Origin: Carettochelys insculpta
Lineage: Eukaryota; Chordata; Testudines; Carettochelyidae
NCBI RefSeq assembly: GCF_033958435.1
Contig: NC_134144.1
Location: 12,890,010 to 12,954,009 of the forward strand
Direction of reading: 5' to 3'
Length of the DNA: 64,000 bases
Numbering within the stretch: position 1 is the first letter of the stretch; every line of letters begins with the position of its first letter. Below are positions 43,831 to 56,045 of the stretch, piece by piece. The translations under genes were made by a program, and so were the position numbers. A model generated the notes under the pieces. That model did not search any database. It saw only the letters and a list, made by a program, of their open reading frames with translations, and was not told where the DNA came from.

Positions 43831-44516
43831 CATCCCTGGTTAAAAGGTTAGAAAGTGGCAGTTAGAAAGACAAGTTCTGGAGAGAATGCTGAGCTTGGAA
43901 TATGGCTAATAAGATTTAAAAGGAAGTTTCTGGAAAAGCGGCCTCGCACTTATAAGAAATGGGTACAAGCTGGTTTTAATAGACAAAGAGCAGTAGTCCT
44001 GTGATGTGATAACCTTACAGCAACCTCAAACATACCAGTGTTAACATATGGGCTTGTGTAAGGCCTAGTTGTAAGAGCCATAATTTTGAGACAATTTGAA
44101 GGAAAGATGCCCCACTATCATAATTTGTTTTAGCCAAGGCCAAGAAACAGATCAACACCAACCTGGCCAAAACTTGATTTTCATAAAGTTCAGCATGACA
44201 TCACTAGTTTGTTGCACTGTATAAATTAAAAGAATCAGGCTTGCTAGGAGTCTTTATCAAATTCTTGCTGATAGGCTGGAGCAAGCCAGGATAAGAGGGT
44301 TAGCTCTGGGACAAATTCTTTTGGGAGTATTCTGATCAAATGCTTATGAATGTTTGTTACTGTCCAGGCCTAGTAACTGCTTATTATTTAGTCTTTTAGA
44401 CATGTGAACAGCAAGTCTATGAATACCATTTGGCCTTTGGCTTTAATAAAGGAATTGATGGTTAAATTAATTTCTTGTGATATCCTATATTAATGTTTAT
44501 AACAATAATTCCAACA
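43830..44516 (+). mobile_element. Possible solo LTR
   Basis: A TATA-like tgtataaattaaaag (about 44217-44231) is followed about 220 bp later by ctttaataaagg (about 44440-44452), the spacing of an LTR promoter and poly(A) signal. No matching second LTR, primer binding site or target duplication was found. The boundaries are guesses. Confidence 0.3.
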
Positions 44517-45099
44517 GCCCTATAATGAGACTGTATAGCATTTTTAATTCAGGAGGATCCCACAGTACTATGTAAACTTTACCAGTAGATTTACAAAGTA
44601 TCTACAGGATTTTTTTTTTCAATGACCACTGAAAGGAGCCATGTGTAGGATGGATTTAGCTATTGCACAGCAATATTACTTAACATTTTAAGAATTCTGT
44701 GAAAGAGTATACTGAAATTGCGGTTCATATTAGAGGAAACTGTGTGTTTATCTTGGGCATCTCTGTCCTTGTTTTCAAACCAGTCCTTGTACCTGTGTTT
44801 TTAGAATCCAAGGATCTCGACAGCAGTTCTGTAGGTTGTTTCTTTGATATTAATCCAGTCATGCTCAATAGTGGGTGGCTATTCTGGACCTTCATTGCTG
44901 ATGACTAAGGAGATGTTAAGACTGCATTGAAACAGTGCTTGTGTCTCAGGTATTTCAAATTTACCTATGTCCAGCTTTTTTCGGCATACAGAAGAATGAT
45001 GATGTTTTGGTGGACAGAGATTCAAGGAGACAACACTGCATACTATGCAGTGGTCAGAACTGGAGCCAGTGCCACACACTGCACAAGTCAAGTTGACGT

Positions 45100-46115
45100 T
45101 AGAAAAATCTCTTTATTCTGTGATGAAGTAATCAGTCAAATCATGAAAATGCTGAAAGGAAACATGGACTTCATCATCATCCCCTTGAGAACTTTTGACT
45201 TTGTTTTAGTCTGAGGGCCTTGAAACACCTGTAGAGAAAGTGCTACATCAGCATCTGTTCCAAAGAGGAGGAAGTTGCTGACGGAAGCACTTTGGCCCAG
45301 CTATTTATGGACACACCAGAACTTGACCCCAAAGCCAACTGCTTATGAGCATGACGGCCTTTCATTGTCCACCCCCTGAAAGAGGAAGGTGACCATGGCT
45401 CATTGGCAGAAAAGATGAACAGAGAAGATGTCGCACATGTAAATGAACATCGAGGATGAGGTGTAATGGAAATTAGGAATCAACCAGTGATTTCATAAAT
45501 CTAAAAACAAGCAGTGGGGCCTTACAGTTGTTTCTTTTCTGAAAATCTTTCTACAGCTTGACCATGTCTTTCCAGAGGACCAGAAGCCACAGGCAGCATT
45601 GCATCAAAAAGTAAAGATGAACCTTGCTTGTCTTGTTTTTGCTCAAAACCAATACAAATAGTTGATGAGGGTACTGAGAATAACATCCACATGGAGTTGA
45701 GGAGGAGACTTGGCATGGAACTAGTTGAGCCAGTGACAAATCATTGAGCATAAAAAACCTCATGTGATCTATTGCACATGTTGCTATTTACCACTGTCTT
45801 AGGGAAAGCCTTTCCGAAGATTGCGAGGGATATGTCATAGGCACTAAGTCCAATGGTGTCAGGACTGTGTAACTTGGACTTCGTGGGAAATAAGCCACAA
45901 GCCCTGGGACATATGTGCTGAACTATGTTTGAAAAGTTTATTGAATGCTATTATTGCCATAGGTTATGTCTTAAGAACATTCAGTGCAAGGGTAGGAACC
46001 TTGAGAAATGCAATACAATTGGTCAAGATCGTGACAGCATTTTAAAGAAAATGACCAGGCCCAAAGACAGCTGCTCAGACCATTTTATTGGCTGTCCATC
46101 TGGTCAGCCCAGAAA
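45100..46115 (+). pseudogene. Unidentified pseudogene-like stretch
   Basis: One frame from about 45240 reads SKEEEVADGSTLAQLFMDTP, then ELDPKANCL, stop codons, and then FIVHPLKEEGDHGSLAEKMN. It looks like protein-coding sequence interrupted by stops. Upstream (45100-45200) another frame reads FCDEVISQIMKMLKGNMDF, so a frameshift is likely. There are no introns or known domain, and I cannot name the parent. It may be a processed pseudogene or the body of an unknown transposon. Confidence 0.3.
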
Positions 46116-46129
46116 GTTATAGAGCCCTG

Positions 46130-48090
46130 CTTAGGAGAAAGACTATTTGTAAGAAATCTAAAAGGATTAAGTTAGAGAATGGGGAGAGCACATACATGTG
46201 TTATAAAAACTGGTAGCTGTAAATACAAATTGCTGTTTTAAAGGGCTTTATGACCGTCTGTATTTCTGTTAAAGTGTCTATGCAAGTCTTAAATGAAATA
46301 ACATTTGATGGAGCATCTTGTTTTGTTTTCAAGGGGCTGTACATCTTTTTAATTAAAAAAAATTTGTTCAGAACCCAGTTTCTTTTTTCTGTAAGAGAAG
46401 TGTGTTTCCAGAAAGAAAACAAACACACAAAAACAAAAACAATGCCCCACCCAAACAAAAAACAAAAACAAAAACCTGAAATGTGTGCAGTAGAATCTTT
46501 GGGGCACCTGTGGGGAAAACAACAAAAATGTGTTTAAAATAAAAGCACAAGAGCCCATCTCAAACACAGGGATATTTCAGATGCATTTCAGTACAATAGA
46601 GCTGACTCACCCTGTTGAACTGTAAGGTTTTAACAGCAAGGGTGATTTTTCAATGGGTAGGTCAAGATGTAGTTACCCACCCTTTTGCCATCTGGGCTAA
46701 TAGTATAAAGTGATCCCTAATTAAATCTGATGGGTGTACACTCACAGTATGTGAGGTTGGTGGATGGAGATGGGGGAGAGACCTAACAGTTCGGGAGTTT
46801 GCAGATGCTATTAGGCAGTTCCTATGTAATGCTAACAGTTAGTTGAAAGTTGTTGATCATTCTTTCTAGCAACTCAAAGTCATTAAAAGTTTAAAATAAT
46901 ATTTACAAAAAATAAAGGCATAACCCAAACCTGAGAAGTTTCTTTATAATCTTCATATTTTTTTTTTTAAAAATTCATTACCATCCAGTCATTTTTATTA
47001 CAGCATTAGAATACAATTTTAAAATCTAGTCAGAAGATAAACCCTTGCTATAGTGATGCAAGAAAAACTTTCAGTGAAAGCAGCAGATTGTAATTCTAGT
47101 GTGAAATTTGATGTTGGCGACATTTTGGTTTGGAAATTTCATGATGTGTCTAGCAAACAATGCAGTGTTTGTTAGATGCCCTTATGAATGAAATAACTCT
47201 CTGTGGTTGTGTTCTGCCAGATACAAGGAGAGCCAGTGTTCACCCAGTTGATTGTGTGGATGCTTGTTGAGTGGGTTGACCATCTGTCCCGTATTAGGCA
47301 GGACAGTCCCGTAGTTTGGGAACCAAAAAGGCATCCCAACTTATTTTTTAAATGGGCCCACTTGTGCCATATTTGCCTCCCCCCCAACCCCCCCTGACCT
47401 TTTCCTTTGCTGGCTGGAAACTCACAGGGCTTTTTTTCCAGCCACTGGAGGACTTTTGTTGCTGCCCTACATGCCAGTGGGAGTAAAGGACAATGATGAT
47501 GACCACCAAGTAAAGAGAGTGTCTCTTCTTTCACACAGGTTTCCTCTTGGAGTTTCACTTATGGCTGGCCCTGTGAATCAAAACCCTTCTTTAAAAGGGC
47601 TTCAGGAGGCCATATGTATGTGTAACCACCAAGAGGCAGACTAGAATCTGGGATCTCTGGAGCATGATCCTCTGAAGTTTGAGCTGAGCTTAAGCTGACT
47701 CTTAGTGAAGGCAGCAGAGAAGACTCATTTTGTTCTGCGAGTGATCTAGGTGCCACCACATCAGACAGTGAATGATACCCAGCAGGTGTGTGGATTACAT
47801 ATGATGTATGTTTCTTTCTCTTCCTACTCTTAATGTAATCAACTCCCCTCCCTCTTGTGCAGCTGTATTGGCCACCTTCTCCAGAACAGCACAGGAGATG
47901 AGACCTAGCACCTCTCTATTTATGTTTAGAATAGTGGTTTGTATATGGGGTTTAATAACCTCTAACCAGCTCCTCAGAAGTGGTATGGCTTTTTCAAACA
48001 GCTATAGAATATTCCACCCATGCCTGTCCTGTACATCACAGGGGCTCCATGATATCTAGGAAGGGTGTATCCAGGCTGGGCTTTGTAGTG
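46130..48090. other. Intergenic, mostly unrecognised
   Basis: It contains an A/C-rich tract at 46415-46480 and a fragment of the 25430-type element at 47270-47385. No gene is seen. Confidence 0.45.
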
Positions 48091-48092
48091 TA

Positions 48093-48721
48093 CACTCATG
48101 CCTCATTTCATGAGTACTCTACTTATGAGTACTGTCTAAAATGAGGGATGTATATACTTACTGTTCACTATCTGAGTGAGCTTTCCCCCATTCATACAAG
48201 CCGGCTGTAGGGTCCCTGGCCAGGGCGCAGGGAAATCCTCAGTCCTGCGCAGCCTGATCCCAATACTCCTCCTGCAGCAACTCCTTGTGCATCCCCCCCC
48301 ACCCAGTCCCAGCATTTCCCCAGCCCACAGCCTGCTCCCAACACCCATCCCATCCCATCCCCTTCCAAACCTCCCTGCCTACTACACCCCCCCCCAGGTA
48401 TCTTTGCTGTAGCTGGGAGGAACAAGCCACCAAGTCCTCCATAGGAGCCACCTGCAGGTTTTAACCCTCCCTCCCACTCACTCACTTATAGCCCCAAACT
48501 GCCCCTAGCCTTTAACCCTCTCCACCCCCCCAACCCCAAAGTTCACTTACTTTTCCAAAGCAGTGCCACCTGCTGCCACTCCTTCGCTGAGTTTGGAGCA
48601 TTAAAAACCAAACAGACACTTTTACATGTATTTTAATGGTAATTTAATGTCCCTCTTAAAAGTTTTCACCTATGAGCAGAAAGTTGGGAACCAATTTTGC
48701 TCGTATAGTGAGGGATGAGTG
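48093..48721. mobile_element. TA-flanked element, CACTCATCCCTC family (copy 2)
   Basis: TA|cactcatgcctcatttcatg on the left and gtgagggatgagtg|TA on the right are inverted with a TA duplication (48091-48092, 48722-48723). The C-rich centre at 48220-48540 gives low-complexity frames. It is the inverted relative of 38551-39389. Confidence 0.8.
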
Positions 48722-48884
48722 TATATGGATACTGGGGTACCCATAATTATTTTTAGGGTCACCATAACACTTTGCTCTTTAGAAACTTTGTTGTCTCCAG
48801 GAATGCAGGTGCAGCTCAACAGTCACTCTGCTGAACTGAAATGAGAGGTGTCTGTTCTCATCTGTCTTTATTTTATCAGTGATG

Positions 48885-49320
48885 GGCTGTGTCTACACGT
48901 GCCCCAAACTTCGAAATGGCCATGCAAATGGCCATTTCGAAGTTTACTAATGAAGCAGTGACATGCATATTCAGCGCTTCATTAGCATGCGGGCGGCAGC
49001 GGCGCTTCGAAATTGACGAGCCTTGCCGCCGCGTGGCGCGTCCAGACGGGGCTCCTTTTCGAAAGGACGCCACCTTCTTCAAAGTCCCCTTATTCGCATG
49101 AGCTCATGGGAATAAAGGGACTTCGAAGTAGGCGGGGCCCTTTCGAAAAGGAGCCCCGTATGGACGCGCCGCGCGGCGGCAAGGCTCGTCAATTTCGAAG
49201 CGCCGCTGCCGCCCGCATGCTAATGAAGCGCTGAATATGCATTTCAGCGCTTCATTAGTAAACTTCGAAATGGCCATTTGCATGGCCATTTCGAAGTTTG
49301 GGGCACGTGTAGACACAGCC
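48885..49320. mobile_element. Near-perfect palindromic MITE (copy 1)
   Basis: Ends GGCTGTGTCTACACGTGCCC and GGGCACGTGTAGACACAGCC are exact inverted copies, and matching continues through most of the 436 bp to a centre near 49105 (cgcatgagctcatggg). The 3-bp target duplication ATG stands at 48882-48884 and 49321-49323. This suits a PIF/Harbinger-like fold-back element, but the superfamily is not proved. The mirrored frames on the two strands are by-products. Confidence 0.88.
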
Positions 49321-49991
49321 ATGGTGTTGACGGGTTTATTGAAAGGGACATGATGTTTATTGTAGGTGGTGGTGACAAACACACTGCCAAATTATTTAAA
49401 GGAGAGAGAAAAGTGCTCAGTATCTATAAGGATCAGGTCCCATGAACAAGTGTGTTGTGGAGCTAAAATAATTCTTATTTGTAAGGCACTTTGAGATTCC
49501 CAGGTGAAAGCTGCTAAAGAAGAGCAAAATAATATTATGTTGCCAATTTATATTTTTTCAGAGAACAAAAATTATAATATTAGAGAGTTTTGATCTGGAT
49601 CTGACCTAAATTTTGGCCCAAATCTATTCATTTTATTCATAGAGATAATGCTATTTAAGGTAATAAAAATTCTATAATTACTAAAGTGATTATGATTTGT
49701 CTTTCTATGAGGACTTCTAAATCACTTTAGCTAAAATTAATTAGCACTGTGAATCCAGCAACATAGATTTGTGAAAGGGAGCCAAAGAACCTGATTAACT
49801 ACTATATTTAATTATCTAAAATTATTTAAAAAAAAAAGTTAAATGCCTTGATTTGATAATCCAATACCTGACGGTCATCGAGGTCTACAAAAAGATGTTC
49901 CAGTCCACTGAGATAAGCATTTCTACACTTGCTGGTTCAGAAGGTTTTGACTGTAAGTGTGACCCTGGTTCAGCATAGAATATAACTCACT

Positions 49992-50409
49992 GGTCGTGTC
50001 TACACTAGCCCCAAACTTCGAAATGGCCATGCAAATGGCCATTTCAAAGTTTACTAATGAAGCTCTGAAATACATATTCAGCGCTTCATTAGCATGCGGG
50101 TGGCCGCGGCACTTCAAAATTGACGTGCCTCACTGCTGCGCGGCTCGTCCCGACGGGGCTCCTTTTCAAAAGGATGCCGCCTACTTCGAAGTCCCTATGA
50201 GCAGATGGGAATAAGGGGACTTCGAAGTAGGCGGGGTCCTTTCAAAAAGGAGCCCCGTCAGGATGAGCCGCGCAGTGGTGAGGCTCGTCAATTTTGAAGT
50301 GCCGCGGCTGCCCACATGCTAATGTATGTATTTCAGCGCTTCATTAGTAAACTTCGAAATGGCCATTTGCTTGGCCATTTCGAAGTTTGGGGCTAGTGTA
50401 GACACGGCC
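49992..50409. mobile_element. Near-perfect palindromic MITE (copy 2)
   Basis: It has the same family and plan as 48885-49320, with ends ggtcgtgtctacactagccc and gggctagtgtagacacggcc. The 3-bp duplication ACT stands at 49989-49991 and 50410-50412. Small deletions make it 418 bp. Confidence 0.88.
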
Positions 50410-50533
50410 ACTGTTTTATTCTGTGTTGGGTTTTGTGTGGATGCCCACCACTACCTTAGGATCTAAACACTTTCCAGCTTTACAGGTTGGTGTAATGAGT
50501 TTTCCAGTGCATCCCATACTAAAGATATGAGGA

Positions 50534-50685
50534 GTAACAGAAAGAAAGCCGTGCTAATCTATATACTATCAAAACAAAAACGCAGTCCAGTAGCACTTTA
50601 AAGACTAACAAAATAATTTATTCGGTGAGCTTTTGTGGGGTAGACCCACTTCTTCAGAGTGCTACTTTACTGCGTTTTTGTTTTT
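50534..50685 (-). mobile_element. Penelope-like 3' tail, short insertion
   Basis: In minus reading it holds the ctgaagaagtgggtctaccc block, the gttagtctttaaagtgctac block and the tagattagcacggctttctt end. A 13-bp target duplication AAAGATATGAGGA flanks it exactly (50521-50533 and 50686-50698), so it is a recent insertion. Confidence 0.88.
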
Positions 50686-50698
50686 AAAGATATGAGGA

Positions 50699-52860
50699 AA
50701 ACTGATGGAGTAAAAGAACACACACTCGGAAGAGGCTGAGAAGTCATTAAAAATCTTTCTCAAACAGTAATTAGCCTCTGAATTCTGTAAATAAGGATAG
50801 GTTATGTCTTTATTTCATGATTGGTGATTAATCTTATCGTCATCAGGCAGGGAAGTGGGAAGGGATAAGATTATATATAGCACCTGGGAAAGAAACGGAG
50901 TAGAAGTGCACTTGGAGAAGAGATAAGGTGCTGGCTGTGATTCTGCTAGTAAGGTTTTATGGTGGATATGTTTGAAAGAAGCTATTGGTAGATATATTTG
51001 ATACTTTCTGTTGTATTTTGATTTTAAATGTGGTACATTTTGAAGGTGTTTAAGCTCTAATTGAGGTATAAGCTATAGTTTACCTTAGTGTGTTGTTGTT
51101 ATTGTCATTACTCCTGGAGGTTCAGCTCTTATCAAGACCCCGTTGTGTTAGATGCTGTACAAATACCGATTAAGAGACAGTTTCTGCTGCAAAGAATTTT
51201 TTTGTAAACCGAACAGAGTAGGCAATTCTAAGTGTAGAGTCTTGCTTAAAGTCCTACAGACAATGTATGGTAGGACTAAAAACTCAGTACACATCTAAGT
51301 GTCAATGACTCCCATAGTCACAAAATAATTTCTTATAATGCAACTCATGTGGTGAAGTAATTCTAAACAATAGAGTTTGAAACATGATTTGGTATATCTG
51401 CTTTTTTTTTTTTTACTTTCTGTTAGTATTATCTGGGTTAAAGTATCTAGAGTTCAACTTTTGTTTGTAGAGTTTATATTCCTAAGTCTTCTCTGTTCAT
51501 TATGAGCTTTTCCCTTTACTGCTCATGATGTTGGCTTGCAGCTTTTCGCTTTGCCACCCAAGACATCTTTTCCATTAAAAAAGGAAATGTTTTTTTTTTT
51601 TTAAATTTGAGTATGTAGTTCTATATCTTTTGCTTATCAGATTTTCCTAGTCTCTTAACACTACAGCTTTATATTAATTCTTACTCCAGGGGTTTCATTC
51701 CATGAATTGTCATAAATGCAGTTTTTCATAATTGTAGTAGTGCACCTGGTAGTTGATGATGCAAGCCTGCCAGTTCATGCAGCTTTATTTCAAGTAGACT
51801 TCAGTTGATTATGAACAGCAGCAATGGAGATTTAGAATCAAATTTTCTGTTCTTCACCTTGTGTGTTCATTCATTCTTCTGCAAAGTGAGTGTAAAAGAT
51901 GTGTGTGGTAGGGTTCTGCATGATAAAGGACTATAGAATGCACAGGATTGATGCAGCTTCTTGTAATAAGAACAAACGCTCCTTGGAAGTATGATTTTCC
52001 TCTTCAATAGATAGTTGTTTCAAACAACTTTAAAAGCCTGGCTTGATGAAGGTGTTCATATAGGCTTTCTATCTTTCAGTGGGATTAAATTCCAATTATT
52101 ATGTTTAATATATCTGAAGAGGTATATCCATCACCCCTTGACAGTTAGCTCTTATTACTTGTATTTTATATGTACTGTGGTTAGTACTTATAGCAAAATA
52201 TGTATTTACTAATATTGTCTTTTCCACAGTGAGCGTGCTCGGAAGATAAGTGGAACAGAAGTATTACTTTTTTTTTTATTTTTTTATATCTGGCATAGAA
52301 GAATACTAGAAAGTGTTGCCAGTCTATCCTGCCACCAGTGTAGGTCAGTCAGTGGCATTTTCTATACTTATGGGAGTGCTGACACTCTGGAGGTCAATCT
52401 TCTGGGGTTCAATTTACCAGGTCTAGTAAGGACCTGCTAAATTGAGTACTGAGGGCACACCCATCAACCCCAGTATTCCTCACGGTCACAAGGATTAAGG
52501 GAAGTTGATGGGAGAGTTTCTCCTGATGACCTTCTGTCACGTGACTGGATTTTTATATTGGATGTGGAAGCCATTTTATGTGTCCATTGTATTTATTGGC
52601 ACCAAATATTGTGCTGTGGGGCAGTGTGTGGTGTCGAATGACAGCTGAAGATATCATTAATTTATCTATGCTACTTATGTGTGTGCCATATTTGCAGGCT
52701 GTTATAGATTTTAGCAGTGTAGGTGTTGAACATGTTTTAATGCTAAGATTCACAATAGGAGGTGTGATCACAACCCCAGCCAGAGAATGGATTGTGAGCA
52801 ACGGCTCAGACAGCCACTACATATATCAGGAATGTAGGACTTCTCTTCTGAAATGCATCC
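50699..52860. other. Intergenic, nothing recognised
   Basis: AT-rich DNA with poly(T) tracts. No coding, RNA or repeat feature can be supported. Confidence 0.5.
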
Positions 52861-52864
52861 AGTG

Positions 52865-54110
52865 GTGACAGGCGGCAGAAGCCCAACTGGATCACATGAC
52901 TTTGGGGGGCAAGCAACGGGATGGAAATCAGATGCCCAGATATCCATTCCACATATTATGTATGGACTGGGGGTGTGCTGGCAAGCTCAACATCCAATGG
53001 GAAAGTGCCACAACAGCCTATCTGAGTCAGGTGATTTTGACTGTCCAGGTCCTGATGGGAAGGAGAAAGGGCTTTTTCCCTCCACCGGAGAAAACTATAA
53101 AATGTGCCTAGCAGTGTCCATCTTCATCTCTGATCTTGTTCCTGTTCCAAGGATCCATGTTCCAGGATGCTGGCCCCAGCTCACCAGGTCTACATTTCTC
53201 CAGTAACTGAGACTGTACAACCTGGAAAAAAAAGCAGTCAGGTAGCACTTTAAAGACTAACAAAATAATTTATTAGGTGGTGGGCTTTTGTGGGACAGAC
53301 CCACTTCTTCAGACCGTAGCCGTACCAGAACAGACTCAATATTTAAGGCACAGAGAACCAAAAAAGTAATCAACTTTGATTACAGGTTCTCTGTGCCTTA
53401 AATATTGAGTCTGTTTTGGTATGGCTATGTTCTGAAGAAATGAGTCTGTCCCATGAAAGCTCACCACCTAATAAATTATTTTGTTAGTCTTTAAAGTGCT
53501 ACTTGACTGCTTTTTTGTTTTGACAGTATATAGACTAGCACGGCTCCCTCTCTGTTATTATACAACCTAGAATCATAGCCAGGGGTGTACTTCCAGAGGC
53601 TTTCAAGAATCAGCATAGAATGTCGCTGGCCACCATCAATAATTGTAATTGATGTATGTAAAGTATCGCTTGAACGATTTTTCTCTCTGACCCTGTTATT
53701 TCTTTCTCTGCTAATAAACCTTTAGATTTTAGAGTGTAAAGAATTTTGCATTTGCGTGGTGATTTGGGTAAGATCCAAGTATATATTGACCAAGGACTGT
53801 GGCTGGACCTTTTGGGGCCTTGGAGAATCTGTGTGGTGTGGGTGAAATGGGTTGTAAGAACTGCTTGCCTGAGTTGGGTGTTGGTGGTCTGGGCTGGTAT
53901 AGCAGCTGGGAAATCTGTGGGTGTCCTTGTGTGGCTTCTGGCCAACCAGTGGGGCTGGCAGAGGTTCTTTTGTGGCTGGTTGGATTTGCCTTAGTGAGAA
54001 GGAAATCCCAGCCTGGGGCTGTAAGTGGCCCATTTTTAAGCAAAGATACCCTGGATCGATCTCCTTAACTGTGCCCAGGAACGCTGTCATATTACACCTT
54101 CCACTGTGGG
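52865..54110 (+). mobile_element. Possible solo LTR, interrupted by a Penelope insertion
   Basis: A TATA-like aaactataaaatg (53092-53104) lies upstream of gctaataaaccttta (about 53709-53723), in the order of an LTR promoter and poly(A) signal. A leader-like segment with gtgatttgggtaagatcc follows. The insertion at 53226-53560 splits it. No internal retroviral genes are present. The ends are approximate. Confidence 0.4.
53226..53560. mobile_element. Palindromic pair of Penelope-like terminal repeats
   Basis: The left arm (minus form) and right arm (plus form) of the family tail meet near 53372 (gtaatcaactttgattac) and mirror each other for about 140 bp each. The target duplication TACAACCTGG (53216-53225) and TACAACCTAG (53561-53570) flanks it. 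No coding part is present. Confidence 0.88.
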
Positions 54111-54615
54111 GGCAGTGCAGAAAATCAGTATGTGGTACATCAACTCCAGCTATGCAGCGATTCATGTAGCTGCAGTTCTGTATCTCACATTGATTTTTTT
54201 TTTTCCTTCTCTAGTGTAAACTTAGCCTATGTTAGAAGAATTTGCACCAGTGTAATTACTGATGCATACCTCTACCATGGCTGTGCTGTACTGATGCAAG
54301 CCAGGGCTTGTTCAGCATGCCGGCATCAAAGGTTTGCACTGGTGCAATGCAGACAAGGCCTACTATTTACAGAGAGTATATATATATTTTTTTTTTTTCC
54401 TCTACACCCAAAAACCAAACCTGTTACCTGAAAAAAAGTTTTCTAAAAGCCCATTGTTAAATATATACATTTTGCTAAACTTTTAGTAAACACAATGAAA
54501 GAATATTCAAAAAAAATTTTTAACAGCAGCCATGTGATCTTCAATCTCTGTGGACAATTTGAGAAAACTAAGTGCTCTGTAAACACTTCCACTTCAGGTC
54601 ATAAGTCAACCTCTA

Positions 54616-54932
54616 CAGTAAACTTTTTTTCATATCTGATGGCCTTGGGACTTTGCTGGATATTCAAATATTCTGGATAATAGAGAGGTATACCTAGCAA
54701 TGCATAACACTATAGGAAAAAATTTTAGATATTAAGAAACAAAGAAAAATGTATGCAGAGTACCTAATTTACAAACAGTAGTGTTGTACAATGTAAACAT
54801 ATACTGTATTTATATTTATTGTCAATACTGAAAATAGTGTACTTATGGAAAACATAACATTTACTTATGGTTAAAATGTCAGTTATTTGGGAGTTCTGGA
54901 TGATAGGATGCCAGATATGAAAGAGTTTACTG
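54616..54932. mobile_element. TA-flanked MITE (CAGTAAACT family)
   Basis: TA|CAGTAAACTTTTTTTCATAT and ATATGAAAGAGTTTACTG|TA are inverted ends with a TA duplication (54614-54615, 54933-54934). The element is 317 bp and AT-rich, of pogo/Tigger-like type. No transposase is present. Confidence 0.8.
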
Positions 54933-55649
54933 TAATTATTGGGGGTTGGAATGAAACATTTAAACGGTTGCTTTACTCAGCCATTGCTTACTGCTTACAC
55001 CTGTCTCTGAAGCAGCTAGTACAGTACTGACTGCTGTTGGAGATGGAATACAAGACAAGATGGACCTCTGGTCTTCTGTTATAGCACTTCCTATGTCAAT
55101 TGAAAACCAGCCTATTGAGAGAAACTGACTTGTCTGCCCAGATCTTGGTCTTAGAATTCTTCTGTTCCTGCTGTTCTTTTTATTGGTTAATTCAGGGCAG
55201 GACATCAAGTGGCTTGGGATACCATGTGAAAAAGAAGACACCCCTGAGAGGGAGTGTACATGTATCACAATATGCCATCTCACGTTGTATTAATGTGTTT
55301 ATAATATAAATTACATTAATAGAATGTGAGTTGGTAGATACTGATAAAGAAATGCTCCCTCTCCAAGGTGTCCTCTCTTGCTGAGGACCCTTGGATTGGG
55401 CCTGTGGCTACCTAGACTCCCAGGATGCTTGAAGTGCCTCTCTGTGCCACACGTCACTTGTATATATTTGGGAAATTTTGTGCAGTGTCTCCATCCAATG
55501 ATTCCCAGCCATTGGGAGTGTCAAGAGTTGTGATGGTGGTGGGAGCTGTGCAGAAGATCTCTCTGCACGTAGCTTATGGCACAGAGGGGTACAGATCCCC
55601 AGAAGTGGGCCCCTTTGAGTGGTCTGGGTCTGTGGCAGGCAGCTGGTTG

Positions 55650-56045
55650 GGAGCCTCCTAGGTAAGTACCTCCCTGCCAGAACCTGCATCTGGCATCCCA
55701 GTCCCTCTCATGTGCCATCTCCTTCCTGCAGGTCACCACCCAAACCCTCTATATGCCCTTTTTCCCCCTACCCCAGGTCACGACTCCCTCATAGAGCTTG
55801 AACCCCCTCCTAAACACCTCCTGCAAGCCAGAATCCTCTTGTGCACGCATGCCACCTCTGAGACCCTGCACCACAATTCTCTGCCCCAGGTCATGACCCT
55901 CTCCTTCACCTAATCTTCCTCTCATCACACTCTCTTGCTCCCTAATTCCCTACCCTGAGCTTCCTTCTGCACGCAACTTCTGTCCCAGCCCCTACACTCC
56001 CTATATAGAAAAGTGCAGCCTTTGACCACTTTCCATCCAAAATTA
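55650..56045 (+). repeat. C-rich low-complexity block, hAT-like interior
   Basis: It shares ccccaggtcacgactccctc and cctttgaccactttcc motifs with 8585-8790. No termini were found. Confidence 0.4.

Noticed and set aside
46415..46480. A/C-rich tract as a poly(A) tail of a retrogene at 45.1-46.1 kb
   Set aside because: It starts about 300 bp after the last protein-like segment, is mixed A/C, and no target duplication pairs with it.
49104..49382. Mirrored peptides ([17 protein letters not shown] type) on both strands at 48.9, 49.2, 50.0 and 35.6 kb
   Set aside because: They are translations of the palindromic MITE arms, not a protein family.
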